A stretch of 6,206 nt of DNA from assembly GCA_947624425.1 (NCBI GenBank), contig CANQKG010000091.1, forward strand, positions 1 to 6,206. Reading direction: 5' to 3'. Made by a program: the position numbers and the translations under genes. Of the stretch, positions 6,060-6,206 are shown piece after piece; the first letter of the stretch is position 1, and the number at the start of each line of letters is the position of its first letter. The DNA comes from an uncultured Clostridia bacterium (GTDB lineage: Bacteria; Bacillota; Clostridia; Oscillospirales; Ruminococcaceae). The notes below the pieces were generated by a model, which was not told the DNA's origin, ran no database searches, and worked only from the letters and a program-made list of their open reading frames with translations.

Positions 6060-6206
6060 GGTTTTGAATCCCACCACCGCTTCGCGGTCCCCCTCCCTTT
6101 GACAAGGGAGGTTTTGACAGTTGCGTTTAGCTTTGGGAGAATACATGAGCGCGGTCCCTGCTCTCTTGCGGTTCCCGACATCGGCTGCGGCGGGTAATCG
6201 CCTTGC
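6060..6206. repeat. Probable dispersed intergenic repeat with two tandem hairpins (continues past window edge)
   Basis: No credible gene lies in 6007-6206. Two adjacent palindromes are seen: ACCGC-TTC-GCGGT (6076-6088) and CCTCCCTT-TGAC-AAGGGAGG (6092-6111). GTTTTGA occurs on both sides of them (6061-6067 and 6111-6117). The GC-rich tail also holds GGCG/CGCC pairing close to the edge. The style recalls short intergenic repeat elements that are common in gut Clostridia genomes. Only one copy is in the window, so repetition is inferred and not seen. Confidence 0.45.

Noticed and set aside
5930..6181. Minus-strand open frame of 83 codons
   Set aside because: It runs through the terminator stem and the hairpin repeat, has no RBS or domain, and its composition is typical of repeat-derived false ORFs.

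Overview
The window looks like a chromosomal segment from an endospore-forming member of the Clostridia, probably a gut Oscillospirales/Ruminococcaceae-type lineage. The main evidence is an alpha/beta-type small acid-soluble spore protein (SASP) gene of clostridial type at the right-hand end, Gram-positive ribosome binding sites, and GC-rich coding DNA. The genus assignment is inference.

Layout: positions 1-5552 hold five genes on the minus strand, tightly packed and read from right to left. They encode a corrinoid protein (4917-5552), a cysteine-rich DUF2284 protein (4369-4920), a uroporphyrinogen-decarboxylase-fold (UROD) methyltransferase (3300-4325), a [2Fe-2S]/ASKHA corrinoid-activation protein (1810-3303), and a wHTH/nucleotidyltransferase/choline-kinase fusion that runs off the left edge (1-1760). 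The first four form an evident operon, with ATGA and TTGA stop/start overlaps, a 43-nt gap and no internal terminator. A good sigma-A promoter (TTGATT-17-TATAAT) lies in front of the corrinoid gene. The fifth gene follows after 49 nt without a visible terminator and may be co-transcribed.

From 5553 to 5756 is a 204-bp divergent intergenic region. The SASP gene (5757-5951, plus strand) follows, then a near-perfect stem-loop terminator (5967-6006). The last 200 bp hold no credible gene, but they contain two tandem hairpins of the kind found in dispersed intergenic repeats.

How the genes work together: the corrinoid protein carries a methyl group on cobalamin. The UROD-fold protein, with an H-x-C...C zinc site, probably moves that methyl group on or off the cobalamin. 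The ASKHA/ferredoxin protein probably rescues oxidised Co(II) by ATP-dependent reduction to Co(I). DUF2284, with eight cysteines in two clusters, may be an Fe-S accessory or electron donor. No substrate-specific MttB/MtaB/MtmB-type methyltransferase and no MtrH-type methyl-tetrahydrofolate partner is visible in the window, so the methyl donor is unknown. The adjacent LicC/LicA-like fusion makes CDP-choline (or a related head-group) for decorating cell-surface polymers. Whether it is functionally tied to the methyl-transfer operon is open.
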